This document shows positions 26,707 to 33,802 of a DNA stretch of 64,000 bases, piece by piece. The notes beneath the pieces are model-generated. The model saw nothing but the letters and a program-made list of their open reading frames with translations. It ran no database searches and was not told the DNA's origin. The stretch is from NCBI RefSeq assembly GCF_032271945.1, contig NZ_CP130319.1, positions 885,001 through 949,000 of the forward strand, in the 5' to 3' direction. Numbering within the stretch: position 1 is the first letter of the stretch; each line of letters begins with the position of its first letter. A program made the position numbers and the translations under genes. Source of the DNA: Paenibacillus sp. MBLB1832. GTDB lineage: Bacteria; Bacillota; Bacilli; Paenibacillales; NBRC-103111.

Positions 26707-27117
26707 CTAATCCGTAATATTCCTCGTGTAATAAGCAATAATGTCCTTGCGTCGAATGATGCCCAGGAATTGGCGGTCCCTTTCGTTGTCCACAACAGGA
26801 ACGAAGTTCTGATCGGCGGCAAGCGCCAGCATATCCTCCATGTGTGCGTTGATCGCGACACACTCGTTATAGATACGAGTTCGGATGTCTGTGACGGCAA
26901 TCTCGTTCATGTTAACGAAAGTCAGGTCGGGCGTATACTTCAGCTTCCATAACAAATCTCCTTCTGATAAGGTGCCGACATACTTGCCTTTCTCGTCGAT
27001 CATTGGAATCGCTGTATAGTGACAGGCTTCCAACCGCTCAATCGCTTCTTGCATCGAAGCGGAGGTCGTCAGGTAGGATACTTTCTCCTTAGGTAATAAA
27101 AATGATTTAATTTCCAC
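26707..27117 (-). CDS. CBS-domain pair protein
   Basis: About 136 residues with two CBS motifs. The first has LEACHYTAIPMIDEKGKYVGTL and the second FVPVVDNERDRQFLGIIRRK. A CBS pair binds adenine nucleotides and senses energy state or second messengers such as c-di-AMP. AAAGGAG lies 9 bases before the GTG at 27117; longer in-frame extensions run into the upstream region of the divergent MFS gene and lack family pattern. There is no attached effector domain. Confidence 0.82.
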   Translation of the reverse strand: MEIKSFLLPKEKVSYLTTSASMQEAIERLEACHYTAIPMIDEKGKYVGTLSEGDLLWKLKYTPDLTFVNMNEIAVTDIRTRIYNECVAINAHMEDMLALAADQNFVPVVDNERDRQFLGIIRRKDIIAYYTRNITD

Positions 27118-27214
27118 GTTGTTTCGCTCCTTTTCATCCGCACCTCCCCATATTGAACCATTCACCTGTGCCATGTAAGATAGAAGCATACTGCAGCAAG
27201 AGGAAGGTACAGCT

Positions 27215-28468
27215 ATGTGGACATATACGGCAAATTTATTTCGTGATTTATCCCCAAGTGTGAGGCGGTTCATCGCAACCGAAAGCTTATTTGGCATTGG
27301 GGCGGGCATTTTCAACCTCATCCTGAATTTACATCTCTTAGAGCTCGGCTTCTCCAAAGGTGATATTGGCCAGATTACATCGCTTGGCGCACTGACCATT
27401 GGGCTGCTCAGTTTGCCGGCTGGGTTCGTGATGAAGCGCATTGGGCGCAAAACGATGCTGATCGCAGGCATGCTCCTCGCGTTCTTGTCACTCACACTAT
27501 TCGGCTTCGCAACGAGCTTTGGGGCGGTTACAGTGGCCCAACTGATCTGGTCGCTTGGCGTTACAGCGATTGTGAATTCTGAAATTCAATTGATTTTCCA
27601 ATATTGTTCCACCAAAAAAGAAGAGACGAGCGCATACTCGCTGCTGTTCGCGATATTTACCTTATGCACCGGTATCGGAACATGGGTGGGAGGCTATCTG
27701 CCGGTTTGGCTGCCTGGGCATACGACGTTGTATCAGTATGCTTTCTTTGTGGCAGGCGCATGCTTAGGGCTCTCGGGCGTGTTACGGGGAGTGCTGCTCC
27801 CGGCAACATCGGCAAGAACCACGGTTGTGGAACTAGACGAGGAGAATGTAAAGAAGCAGGTGAAAGTCGAGGATCGCCCAAAGAAAGGGCAATCCATCTA
27901 TTTCCTGCTCCTGCTGTCGCTGCTCATTTTCAACTCTGGCTTCACGTTTGGGTTGTTAAGTCCATTCCTGAACGTCATTCTGAAGTTCCGCTTTGGCATG
28001 GATGATGGGAGCATCTCTGGTTTGCTCGCGTTATCGGGCATTTTCTTCTTTGTCGGCTCGATCGTCATGCCTTATGTGGTCGAGCGATGGGGCAGTCGGA
28101 ACACATTTCTGTTCCTGTTTCTGTACAACATGGTCGTCGTTGCGCTTATGGCGCTCGCCATGCCGTCGTCTATGTTTGCCATCCTGCTGCTGATTCGGGG
28201 CACTGGCTTCACTATGTTGAACAACTTAATGGACAGCGAATGTATGTCGGCGGTTGCAGAAGAAGACCGCAATTTGTTCGCGGGGATGCGGACGGTGTCG
28301 CGCAGTATGGGGAACACGATCGCTTCGTTCTGGGCTGGTTATATTTTGGCGGGAAATCATTATTCCTTGCCCTTCCTTCTTACGGCGGCAGCACTTCTGG
28401 CGGGGTTCATGGTGTATGCGTGGTTCGTGCAAGGCAAGCTGGACCGGCGGTTGTTGGAGCAGATCTGA
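27215..28468 (+). CDS. Major facilitator superfamily transporter
   Basis: A 417-residue, 12-helix membrane transporter in two halves with a cytoplasmic loop at about residues 190-225 (TTVVELDEENVKKQVKVEDR). The loop between helices 2 and 3 has the MFS motif A variant GFVMKRIGRKTMLIAG. The late helices carry RGTGFTMLNNLMDS. It belongs to the large drug/sugar exporter type, with the substrate unknown. GAGGAAGG precedes the ATG. It is divergent from the CBS gene with about 97 bases between. Confidence 0.87.
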   Translation: MWTYTANLFRDLSPSVRRFIATESLFGIGAGIFNLILNLHLLELGFSKGDIGQITSLGALTIGLLSLPAGFVMKRIGRKTMLIAGMLLAFLSLTLFGFATSFGAVTVAQLIWSLGVTAIVNSEIQLIFQYCSTKKEETSAYSLLFAIFTLCTGIGTWVGGYLPVWLPGHTTLYQYAFFVAGACLGLSGVLRGVLLPATSARTTVVELDEENVKKQVKVEDRPKKGQSIYFLLLLSLLIFNSGFTFGLLSPFLNVILKFRFGMDDGSISGLLALSGIFFFVGSIVMPYVVERWGSRNTFLFLFLYNMVVVALMALAMPSSMFAILLLIRGTGFTMLNNLMDSECMSAVAEEDRNLFAGMRTVSRSMGNTIASFWAGYILAGNHYSLPFLLTAAALLAGFMVYAWFVQGKLDRRLLEQI

Positions 28469-28621
28469 CAGAGGTTAGATTGATTGATTTTGATTGATGT
28501 TATGTGGAGACGTTGAAAATAGAAATTCATTGAGGCAAGCCTGGCGTATGTCCAAGCAATTGCTATGTGGCGAGCATATGTGTATATCGTAATGAAAATT
28601 CACTGAGGGGAATGAGTAAAT

Positions 28622-28708
28622 ATGAGCGGAGTAGGTCATAGCGCAGGGGCTGTTTTGGTTCTTTTTGTTCTTTTGGTAATCATTCTATCTGCAGCTTGTG
28701 TGTGGTAA
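28622..28708 (+). CDS. YjcZ-family sporulation peptide
   Basis: A 28-residue peptide, MSGVGHSAGAVLVLFVLLVI and eight further residues ending in Cys-Val-Trp. The short glycine-rich start followed by one hydrophobic helix matches the YjcZ family of Bacillales sporulation peptides. GAGGGGAATGAG lies upstream and a terminator follows closely. The exact role of the family is not clear; membrane association during spore formation is expected. Confidence 0.75.
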   Translation: MSGVGHSAGAVLVLFVLLVIILSAACVW

Positions 28709-28744
28709 AAACTGTGCCGTATCACTTAACCAAATAGAAATCCC

Positions 28745-28786
28745 AAAAGGGCAGCCCTTACTACATCACAGTAGGCCTGCCCTTTT
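28745..28786. terminator. Bidirectional terminator
   Basis: AAAAGGGCAG and CTGCCCTTTT arms with a further CCTTACT/AGTAGG pairing inside. It separates the YjcZ gene from the convergent ABC exporter operon. Confidence 0.88.
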
Positions 28787-28805
28787 CTCATAAAAGTTCA
28801 TCACT

Positions 28806-29573
28806 TCACACCCGTTTACTATACACCCTCATCGCAAAGAAATAGGCTACGAACATAATCCCGACGCACCACGCAAGCGCGACCCATATATCATTGCCCA
28901 CCGACTGATGGGCCAGCAGTGCACGGATGGCATCCACGATCGAGGTCACTGGCTGATTTTCGGCAAAGATTCGAACGATCCAAGGCATCGACGCGGTCGG
29001 CACAAAGGCCGAACTGATAAACGGAAGGAAGATGAGCGGATAGGAAAATGCGCTTGCACCTTCTATCGTTTTGGCGGATAGTCCGGCAATTGCCGCGATC
29101 CAAGTTAAGGCCAGTGTGAACAACGCGAGTATGCCTGCTACGGCCAGCCATGGCAGTATGCCTGCGGACGAACGAAAACCCATAATTAGTGCTACGAGAA
29201 TGATGACGATTACCGATAAAGCATTGGACACCAAGGAGGTCAGCACATGCCCCCAAAGCAAGGCGGAACGTGAAATCGGCATGGAGTGGAACCGCTCGAA
29301 TATGCCCCGTTGCTTATCCATAAACATGCGGTAAGCCGTATAGGCGATTCCGCTTGCGATCGCCATAAGCAGTATGCCTGGCAGCAAGTAATTTACATAG
29401 TTATCCGTTCCAGCTTGAATGGCACCGCCTAGCACATAGACGAACAGGAGCATCATGGCAATTGGCGTGATGCAGACGGTGATGATAGTGTCCATACTGC
29501 GGAATATATGGCGCATGGAGCGTCCCAGCATAACGCTGATATCGGTGAAGAAATGATTCTTTGCTGTCTCCAT
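28806..29573 (-). CDS. ABC-2 type permease of a drug exporter (DrrB-like)
   Basis: A 255-residue integral membrane protein with six predicted helices and the ABC-2 family blocks GRSMRHIFRSMDTIITVCI at the start, RGIFERFHSMPISRSALL after helix 2, and FLPFISSAFVPTASMPWIVR. It pairs with the ATPase encoded immediately upstream (stop and start adjacent), as in daunorubicin-type DrrAB exporters. The ATG follows directly on the ATPase stop codon. The cargo is unknown; antibiotic or lipid export is likely. Confidence 0.9.
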   Translation of the reverse strand: METAKNHFFTDISVMLGRSMRHIFRSMDTIITVCITPIAMMLLFVYVLGGAIQAGTDNYVNYLLPGILLMAIASGIAYTAYRMFMDKQRGIFERFHSMPISRSALLWGHVLTSLVSNALSVIVIILVALIMGFRSSAGILPWLAVAGILALFTLALTWIAAIAGLSAKTIEGASAFSYPLIFLPFISSAFVPTASMPWIVRIFAENQPVTSIVDAIRALLAHQSVGNDIWVALAWCVGIMFVAYFFAMRVYSKRV

Positions 29574-30335
29574 TTATATGGCCTCCTTTTTGCCGATGAT
29601 GGCGAGGAAGATCTCCTCTAATGTCGGCTGCTTTTCAACATATTCCACCTTTGCGGAGGGGAATAATTGTTTAAGATCAGCGAGCGTGCCGTTGGCAATA
29701 ATTCGACCCTCGTGCAGGATGGCAATTCGGTCAGCAAGCTGCTCAGCCTCTTCTAAATATTGCGTGGTAAGGAGTACCGTCGTGCCGCCCTTGGCAAGCT
29801 CCTTAACAATTTTCCAAACCTCGATGCGCGCCTCGGGGTCAAGTCCAGTCGTCGGCTCGTCGAGGAAAATGATCTGCGGATTACCCACAAGGCTCAAGGC
29901 GATGTCGAGTCTGCGGCGCATCCCCCCTGAATACGTAGCCACCTTGCGGTCGGCAGCGTCTGTTAAGCCGAAGCGGTGAAGCAAGTCGTCAGCAACTTGC
30001 CGCGGATTGTTGAGATAGCGCAGCTTGGCAATCATGATGAGATTTTCCCGACCCGTTAAAATCTCATCCACCGCGGCGAATTGCCCAGTAAGACTGATCG
30101 CTTGGCGCACATTTTCAGGTTTGGAAGCAACATCGAATCCGTTTACGGTTGCGGTACCGCCGTCTTGTTTGAGCAGCGTAGTGAGGATTTTGACAACCGT
30201 TGTCTTACCAGCCCCATTAGAGCCGAGGAGGGCGAAAATGCTGCCTTTTTCCACTTCGAAATCCACGCCTTTAAGGACTTGAAGCTGCTTGTAGGATTTT
30301 TGCAGGCCAACCACTTTAATTGACGCGTTTTGCAT
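29574..30335 (-). CDS. ABC exporter ATP-binding protein (DrrA-like)
   Basis: About 253 residues: Walker A LLGSNGAGKTTVVKIL, Q-loop TGQFAAVDE, signature YSGGMRRRLDIAL, Walker B IIFLDEPTTGLDP and the switch His region LLTTQYLEEAEQL. The C-terminal extension KQPTLEEIFLAIIGK is typical of DrrA-type ATPases. AGGAGGGG lies 8 bases before the ATG at 30335 and only 2 before that at 30341, so I take 30335. It powers the permease encoded downstream. Confidence 0.92.
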   Translation of the reverse strand: MQNASIKVVGLQKSYKQLQVLKGVDFEVEKGSIFALLGSNGAGKTTVVKILTTLLKQDGGTATVNGFDVASKPENVRQAISLTGQFAAVDEILTGRENLIMIAKLRYLNNPRQVADDLLHRFGLTDAADRKVATYSGGMRRRLDIALSLVGNPQIIFLDEPTTGLDPEARIEVWKIVKELAKGGTTVLLTTQYLEEAEQLADRIAILHEGRIIANGTLADLKQLFPSAKVEYVEKQPTLEEIFLAIIGKKEAI

Positions 30336-30391
30336 AAACATCCCCTCCTAAAAGTTTTTCGCCAGAAAAAACTGGCATCGAAAGCATGGGC

Positions 30392-31258
30392 TTATCGTAC
30401 AGTAACCTTAGACAAATCGGCCCCCATACCTTTAAGTGATGCATAGGTCAACTTATCCATGACTGCGCCATCAAAATTAATGGTTTTGAAGGCACGGTAA
30501 TACTTATTGGTCAATGAGAAGAATGCCTGGAAAGACACATTTTTGAGTATAGCGCCTTTAAAAGAAACTTCACTTACTGCCGATTTGTCAAACTTAACGC
30601 CGATAAAGGTTTGCCCGTCAAAACGAACGCCACTCAGGTCGGAATATTCGAAGTCCACGCCGTCAAAGATACAACCTTCAAAGCTTGTTTTTCTAAGGTC
30701 GATTTTGCTAAGTGTGACGTCGGTCAGTTTGGCACCTATGAATTTGGCACCTTCCATCCCGGAAACAGAGAAGTTGGTGCGTACAAGGATCGACTCATTA
30801 AAGCTTACATTCGTAAGGTCACTTGCTGTTAGGGTACAGTCCGTCAGATTCGCGCCGTCAAAGTTGGCATCACGTAAATCGCTGGTCTTAAAGGAACTTC
30901 CAGTCAAGTCAGCCCCCGCAAAGTCGGCACCGCGTAACGCGCTAGCGTTAAATTGACCTTTATGTGCCTTAACGCCTGCAAAGTCACCCATTGCCAAGTT
31001 ACTTGCGCTAAAGTTTGTTACCACTTGCCGTTCCAGCGAGCGGGAGAGGTTAGCGACTTCCAGTATCGTTTGCTCGATGTCGCCAATGCTCTCAATGGTC
31101 ATTTTGAAGGCTGTTTCATCGTCTTTGCCCTCGGCTTTGAGTTCACGATATCGTTCCTGCAAATCGGAATGCAGGTCCGTCTTTAATTCGGTAACGCTTT
31201 TTACCCCATCGTATGGCGTGAAAACGCCGTTCACATAGTTCGTTAATTTCTGATTCAT
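30392..31258 (-). CDS. Pentapeptide-repeat protein with an N-terminal permease-prefix-like domain
   Basis: The 288-residue protein begins with about 75 helical residues (YVNGVFTPYDGVKSV, LHSDLQERYRELKAEGKDDE, AFKMTIESIGDIEQTI). This resembles the HAAS/permease-prefix domains often encoded next to PadR regulators. From about residue 90 to 280 there are A(D/N)Lxx pentapeptide repeats such as ALRGADFAGADLTGSSF and DLRDANFDGANLTDCTL, which fold into a right-handed quadrilateral beta-helix. Some pentapeptide proteins (Qnr, MfpA) mimic DNA and shield gyrase. Here it lies between PadR and the exporter genes, so a role in drug response is possible but not shown. Confidence 0.82.
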   Translation of the reverse strand: MNQKLTNYVNGVFTPYDGVKSVTELKTDLHSDLQERYRELKAEGKDDETAFKMTIESIGDIEQTILEVANLSRSLERQVVTNFSASNLAMGDFAGVKAHKGQFNASALRGADFAGADLTGSSFKTSDLRDANFDGANLTDCTLTASDLTNVSFNESILVRTNFSVSGMEGAKFIGAKLTDVTLSKIDLRKTSFEGCIFDGVDFEYSDLSGVRFDGQTFIGVKFDKSAVSEVSFKGAILKNVSFQAFFSLTNKYYRAFKTINFDGAVMDKLTYASLKGMGADLSKVTVR

Positions 31259-31272
31259 CTCATCATCTCTCC

Positions 31273-31602
31273 TTATAATAAGTTTTCTAGCACGCGCTTC
31301 GAATACTCCCAGTTGTTTTTGTTGCGATCATAAGTAACCTTGCCTTTTTCGGTAATCCTAAAATACTTACGGCGTCCGCCTTGTGATTCATCACCCCAGT
31401 ACCACTCGATATCGCCGTCGGTTTCAAGCCGTCTGACGCTGGAGTACATCGTCGCTTCCTTTAATTCATATTCACCGCTTGAGCGTTCGGAGATCAGTTT
31501 GACAATTTCGTAGCCATAGCGGTCTGCTTCGGATAAGAGTCGTAAAATCATCGTATCGGTATGTCCTCGAAGCAAGTCGGATGTAAGTTTGTTCTCGCTC
31601 AT
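31273..31602 (-). CDS. PadR-family transcriptional repressor
   Basis: A 109-residue winged-helix protein with the PadR pattern RGHTDTMILRLLSEADRYGYEI, ELKEATMYSSVRRLETDGDIEWYWG, and GGRRKYFRITEKGK, followed by a short dimerisation helix. PadR proteins repress efflux genes and let go when they bind drugs or phenolic acids. It is the first gene of the leftward operon with the pentapeptide protein and the ABC exporter. An inverted repeat over its own promoter suggests autoregulation. Confidence 0.9.
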   Translation of the reverse strand: MSENKLTSDLLRGHTDTMILRLLSEADRYGYEIVKLISERSSGEYELKEATMYSSVRRLETDGDIEWYWGDESQGGRRKYFRITEKGKVTYDRNKNNWEYSKRVLENLL

Positions 31603-31621
31603 GTAATCACCTCACACTTAT

Positions 31622-31657
31622 ACAATACGACATAGTACTGTTACTGTCAAGGTACTA
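31622..31657 (-). promoter_or_regulatory. PadR promoter with overlapping inverted repeat
   Basis: On the minus strand TTGACA (31645-31650) and TATTGT (31622-31627) are 17 bp apart. The arms TAGTAC and GTACTA (31633-31657) flank the -35 box and reach into the spacer. Its place suggests a PadR operator for autoregulation. Confidence 0.65.
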
Positions 31658-31685
31658 TTTCAAATAAAATACCTTTTCGAAAAAA

Positions 31686-31724
31686 GGACCCTCATCTCTC
31701 AACACTTAGAGATGAAGGTCCTCA
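31686..31724 (-). terminator. Terminator of the repeat-protein gene
   Basis: On the minus strand GGACC-TTCATCTCT and AGAGATGAG-GGTCC form a long stem followed by TTTTTT. Confidence 0.85.
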
Positions 31725-31742
31725 ATTTAATTATTCGAAGAA

Positions 31743-32411
31743 TTAGTTACTGGAATACCCGTAGTGCGCGATGACCGGTTGAGAGGATGCCATTGATCCT
31801 TGTTGTGGATATCCGCTGTATTGGGAATTCTGAGCCTGATAGCCGCCGTAATGAGAAATGACTGGCTGTGAGGCGTTTGAAGAGTAGTTAGGCTGCATGC
31901 TGTGCTGGGAATTCTGAGCCTGATAGCCGCCGTAATGAGAAATGACTGGCTGTGAGGCGTTTGAAGAGTAGTTAGGCTGCATGCTGTATTGGGAATTCTG
32001 AGCCTGATAGCCGCCGTAATGAGAAATGACTGGCTGTGAGGCGTTTGAAGAGTAGTTAGGCTGCATGCTGTGTTGTAAATTCTGAGCCTGATAGCCGCCG
32101 TAGTGAGAAATAACTGGCTGTGAGGCGTTCTGAGAGTTACCATTCATTTGGGATGTATAGTTAGGGTGAATACTATAAGGGGCATTCTGAGCCTGGTAAC
32201 CACCGTAATGAGAAATGACTGGCTGAGACACGTATTGAGAGGAAGAATTTAATTGAGATGAATGGCTAGGTTGCAAGCTATACGGGGAATTGTGAGCCTG
32301 ATAGCCACCGTAATGAGAAATGACCGGCTGTGAGGTATTAAGATTAGTGTACCCATTTGAATAGGACGATTGCGGCGCTTGGTTTAGACTTTGCTGTCCA
32401 TATTGGTTCAT
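31743..32411 (-). CDS. Tandem-repeat protein rich in Gln, Ser, Tyr and Asn
   Basis: The 222-residue product contains six copies of SQPVISHYGGYQAQN or close variants and one shortened last copy (SQPVIAHYGYSS). Copies 1-3 are 35 residues apart and copies 3-6 are 28 apart. There is no signal peptide, membrane segment or catalytic motif. Low-complexity, Tyr/Gly/Gln-rich repeats of this kind occur in spore coat or surface proteins of Bacillales, which is a guess here. AGGAGG lies 9 bases before the ATG at 32411, and a strong terminator follows the gene. It is monocistronic. Confidence 0.75.
   Translation of the reverse strand: MNQYGQQSLNQAPQSSYSNGYTNLNTSQPVISHYGGYQAHNSPYSLQPSHSSQLNSSSQYVSQPVISHYGGYQAQNAPYSIHPNYTSQMNGNSQNASQPVISHYGGYQAQNLQHSMQPNYSSNASQPVISHYGGYQAQNSQYSMQPNYSSNASQPVISHYGGYQAQNSQHSMQPNYSSNASQPVISHYGGYQAQNSQYSGYPQQGSMASSQPVIAHYGYSSN
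31771..32336 (-). repeat. Coding tandem repeat, 84-bp and 105-bp units
   Basis: Nearly identical 84-bp units are seen, for example starting with GGGAATTC at 31823, 31907 and 31991, followed by more diverged 105-bp units to the right. The most recent copies are nearest the 3' end of the gene, which suggests recent unequal exchange or slippage. Confidence 0.88.
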
Positions 32412-32547
32412 TTGTACTGTTCCTCCTAATAATAGTCTTGTTGGCAAAGGGATCTCCCTTGAAGCCTACATTATTATTAGGAATCTGTTTGTTTTTATCC
32501 TGTGAATAATTGGTTATGTACTGTCAATGTCGAGTTTGCCGATTTGT

Positions 32548-32979
32548 TCATCGCTCCACAAATGCTGTACGATTAAATTTCGTCAGAAGCTCCCCGAAAC
32601 GCTGTTGCTCATCCGTCGACCACTCTTGTAGAAGATCAGCTACAAATTCGGAACGGACTTTCATCGTGTGAGCTAATTCCCGGGAGCCATCCTCGGTAAT
32701 TTGCAGCGTATAGGCACGGCCGTCTTGGGGATCGGGGATGCGGTACACGTATCCTTTTTGTTCCAAGGCGGCAGCTTGCCGGCTCAGCGTGGAGATATCC
32801 AGATGAAATTCTTCGGCTAACGCTTTGACGCCAGCGGAACCGTGTTTCGAGATTTGATGAAGCAGCAGGTAAGCGGAGCGATCCAGCATACCGACTTTCA
32901 GATGTGTAGTTGCCGCAAGGAAACGGCGCATGAGTATAGCTAATTCGAGCTCGATCGTCTCGGCAGGATGTTTGGACAT
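32548..32979 (-). CDS. MarR-family transcriptional regulator
   Basis: A 143-residue winged-helix regulator with LAEEFHLDISTLSRQAAALEQKGYVYR as recognition region (contains the usual DxSTxSR pattern) and DPQDGRAYTLQIT in the wing, flanked by dimerisation helices. MarR proteins repress efflux or stress genes and respond to phenolic ligands or oxidation. No target is obvious: the gene is alone on the minus strand, divergent from a CBS gene 190 bases away. Confidence 0.88.
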   Translation of the reverse strand: MSKHPAETIELELAILMRRFLAATTHLKVGMLDRSAYLLLHQISKHGSAGVKALAEEFHLDISTLSRQAAALEQKGYVYRIPDPQDGRAYTLQITEDGSRELAHTMKVRSEFVADLLQEWSTDEQQRFGELLTKFNRTAFVER

Positions 32980-33172
32980 AGGGTAACCTCATTTTATAGG
33001 CAATTGGCATACTTTACTGCTTGTATCGTAACATACCCCTCATGGTTTGAATATCATTTGAACAGAGGTGGTTATGGATTGACTCTACCCTAATTGGTTG
33101 TATAATACAAGTATATAACTAGTCCTAGTTCTTAAGTGGATATCAGGCAATCATAGACGGGAGGGACACGTT

Positions 33173-33628
33173 ATGAAGGCACAAGACATGATGGTACGCC
33201 AAGTGTTTAAAGTGAAGGAAGACGATACGGTTCGCGTGGTTATTGAGAAATTTCTCACACATCGCATCAGTGGTTTACCTGTTGTGAATGATCGGAATGA
33301 AGTCGTTGCTTACATTAGCGATGGAGATATTATGCGTTACATTGGCAAACATGACGACTATCTATTCGGGACTTATCTTTACACCGCCATTATCAAAGGG
33401 GATAACGAAGAGTTTCATGAGCGTGTTTGCAATCTGCTTCCGATGAATGTGATGAAAATCGCGCAGAAGAAGGTTATCGCCGTAGACATTGATGAGGATA
33501 TCGAGCAAATTGCTGCTATTTTGGGTAAAAAGCGCATCAAAAAACTCCCCGTGCTGAAACGAGGCGTCCTTGCCGGCATTATTAGCAGAGGAGATGTCAT
33601 TCGGCATGCCTTCCAGTCTCTTTTGTGA
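33173..33628 (+). CDS. CBS-domain pair protein
   Basis: A 151-residue protein with two CBS motifs: FLTHRISGLPVVNDRNEVVAYISDGD and KKRIKKLPVLKRGVLAGIISRGD (quoted in shorter form by position: about residues 22-47 and 113-136). It probably binds adenine nucleotides. GGGAGGGACACG precedes the ATG. A strong terminator follows, so it is monocistronic. It differs from the CBS protein at 26707 in sequence and context. Confidence 0.85.
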   Translation: MKAQDMMVRQVFKVKEDDTVRVVIEKFLTHRISGLPVVNDRNEVVAYISDGDIMRYIGKHDDYLFGTYLYTAIIKGDNEEFHERVCNLLPMNVMKIAQKKVIAVDIDEDIEQIAAILGKKRIKKLPVLKRGVLAGIISRGDVIRHAFQSLL

Positions 33629-33655
33629 AAAAAGGGATGCTCCGCACTTATAATA

Positions 33656-33718
33656 GGCCTCTATTCCAGGCTCACTCTTCGCAAGAGTGGTCTGGGTAGG
33701 GGCTTTCTCTTTTTTAAC
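33656..33718 (+). terminator. Rho-independent terminator
   Basis: A long stem: AGGCCT...CCAG...CACTCTT, loop CGC, AAGAGTG...CTGG...GGGGCTTT, then TCTCTTTTTT. Confidence 0.85.
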
Positions 33719-33802
33719 TAAAATCAACCATGTACCAGGTAAATGTGGAGTGATATACTATTTTCACAGTTTAACTATTAGATAGTGAAAGGAGCGTGCG
33801 GC

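Noticed and set aside
30507..30956. A long plus-strand frame opposite the pentapeptide gene
   Set aside because: It mirrors the repeat structure of the true gene and lacks a start site; regular codon repeats often leave the opposite strand open.
31727..32143. A second minus-strand frame through the same repeats (repeated LQTPHSQSFLITAAIRLRI)
   Set aside because: It is a by-product of the repeat in another frame and has no ribosome binding site; the frame with the start at 32411 has one.
31771..32336. Repeats of 84 bp that might be taken for a CRISPR array or a non-coding satellite
   Set aside because: The units are multiples of three, keep one reading frame with a good start and terminator, and have no variable spacers of constant length.
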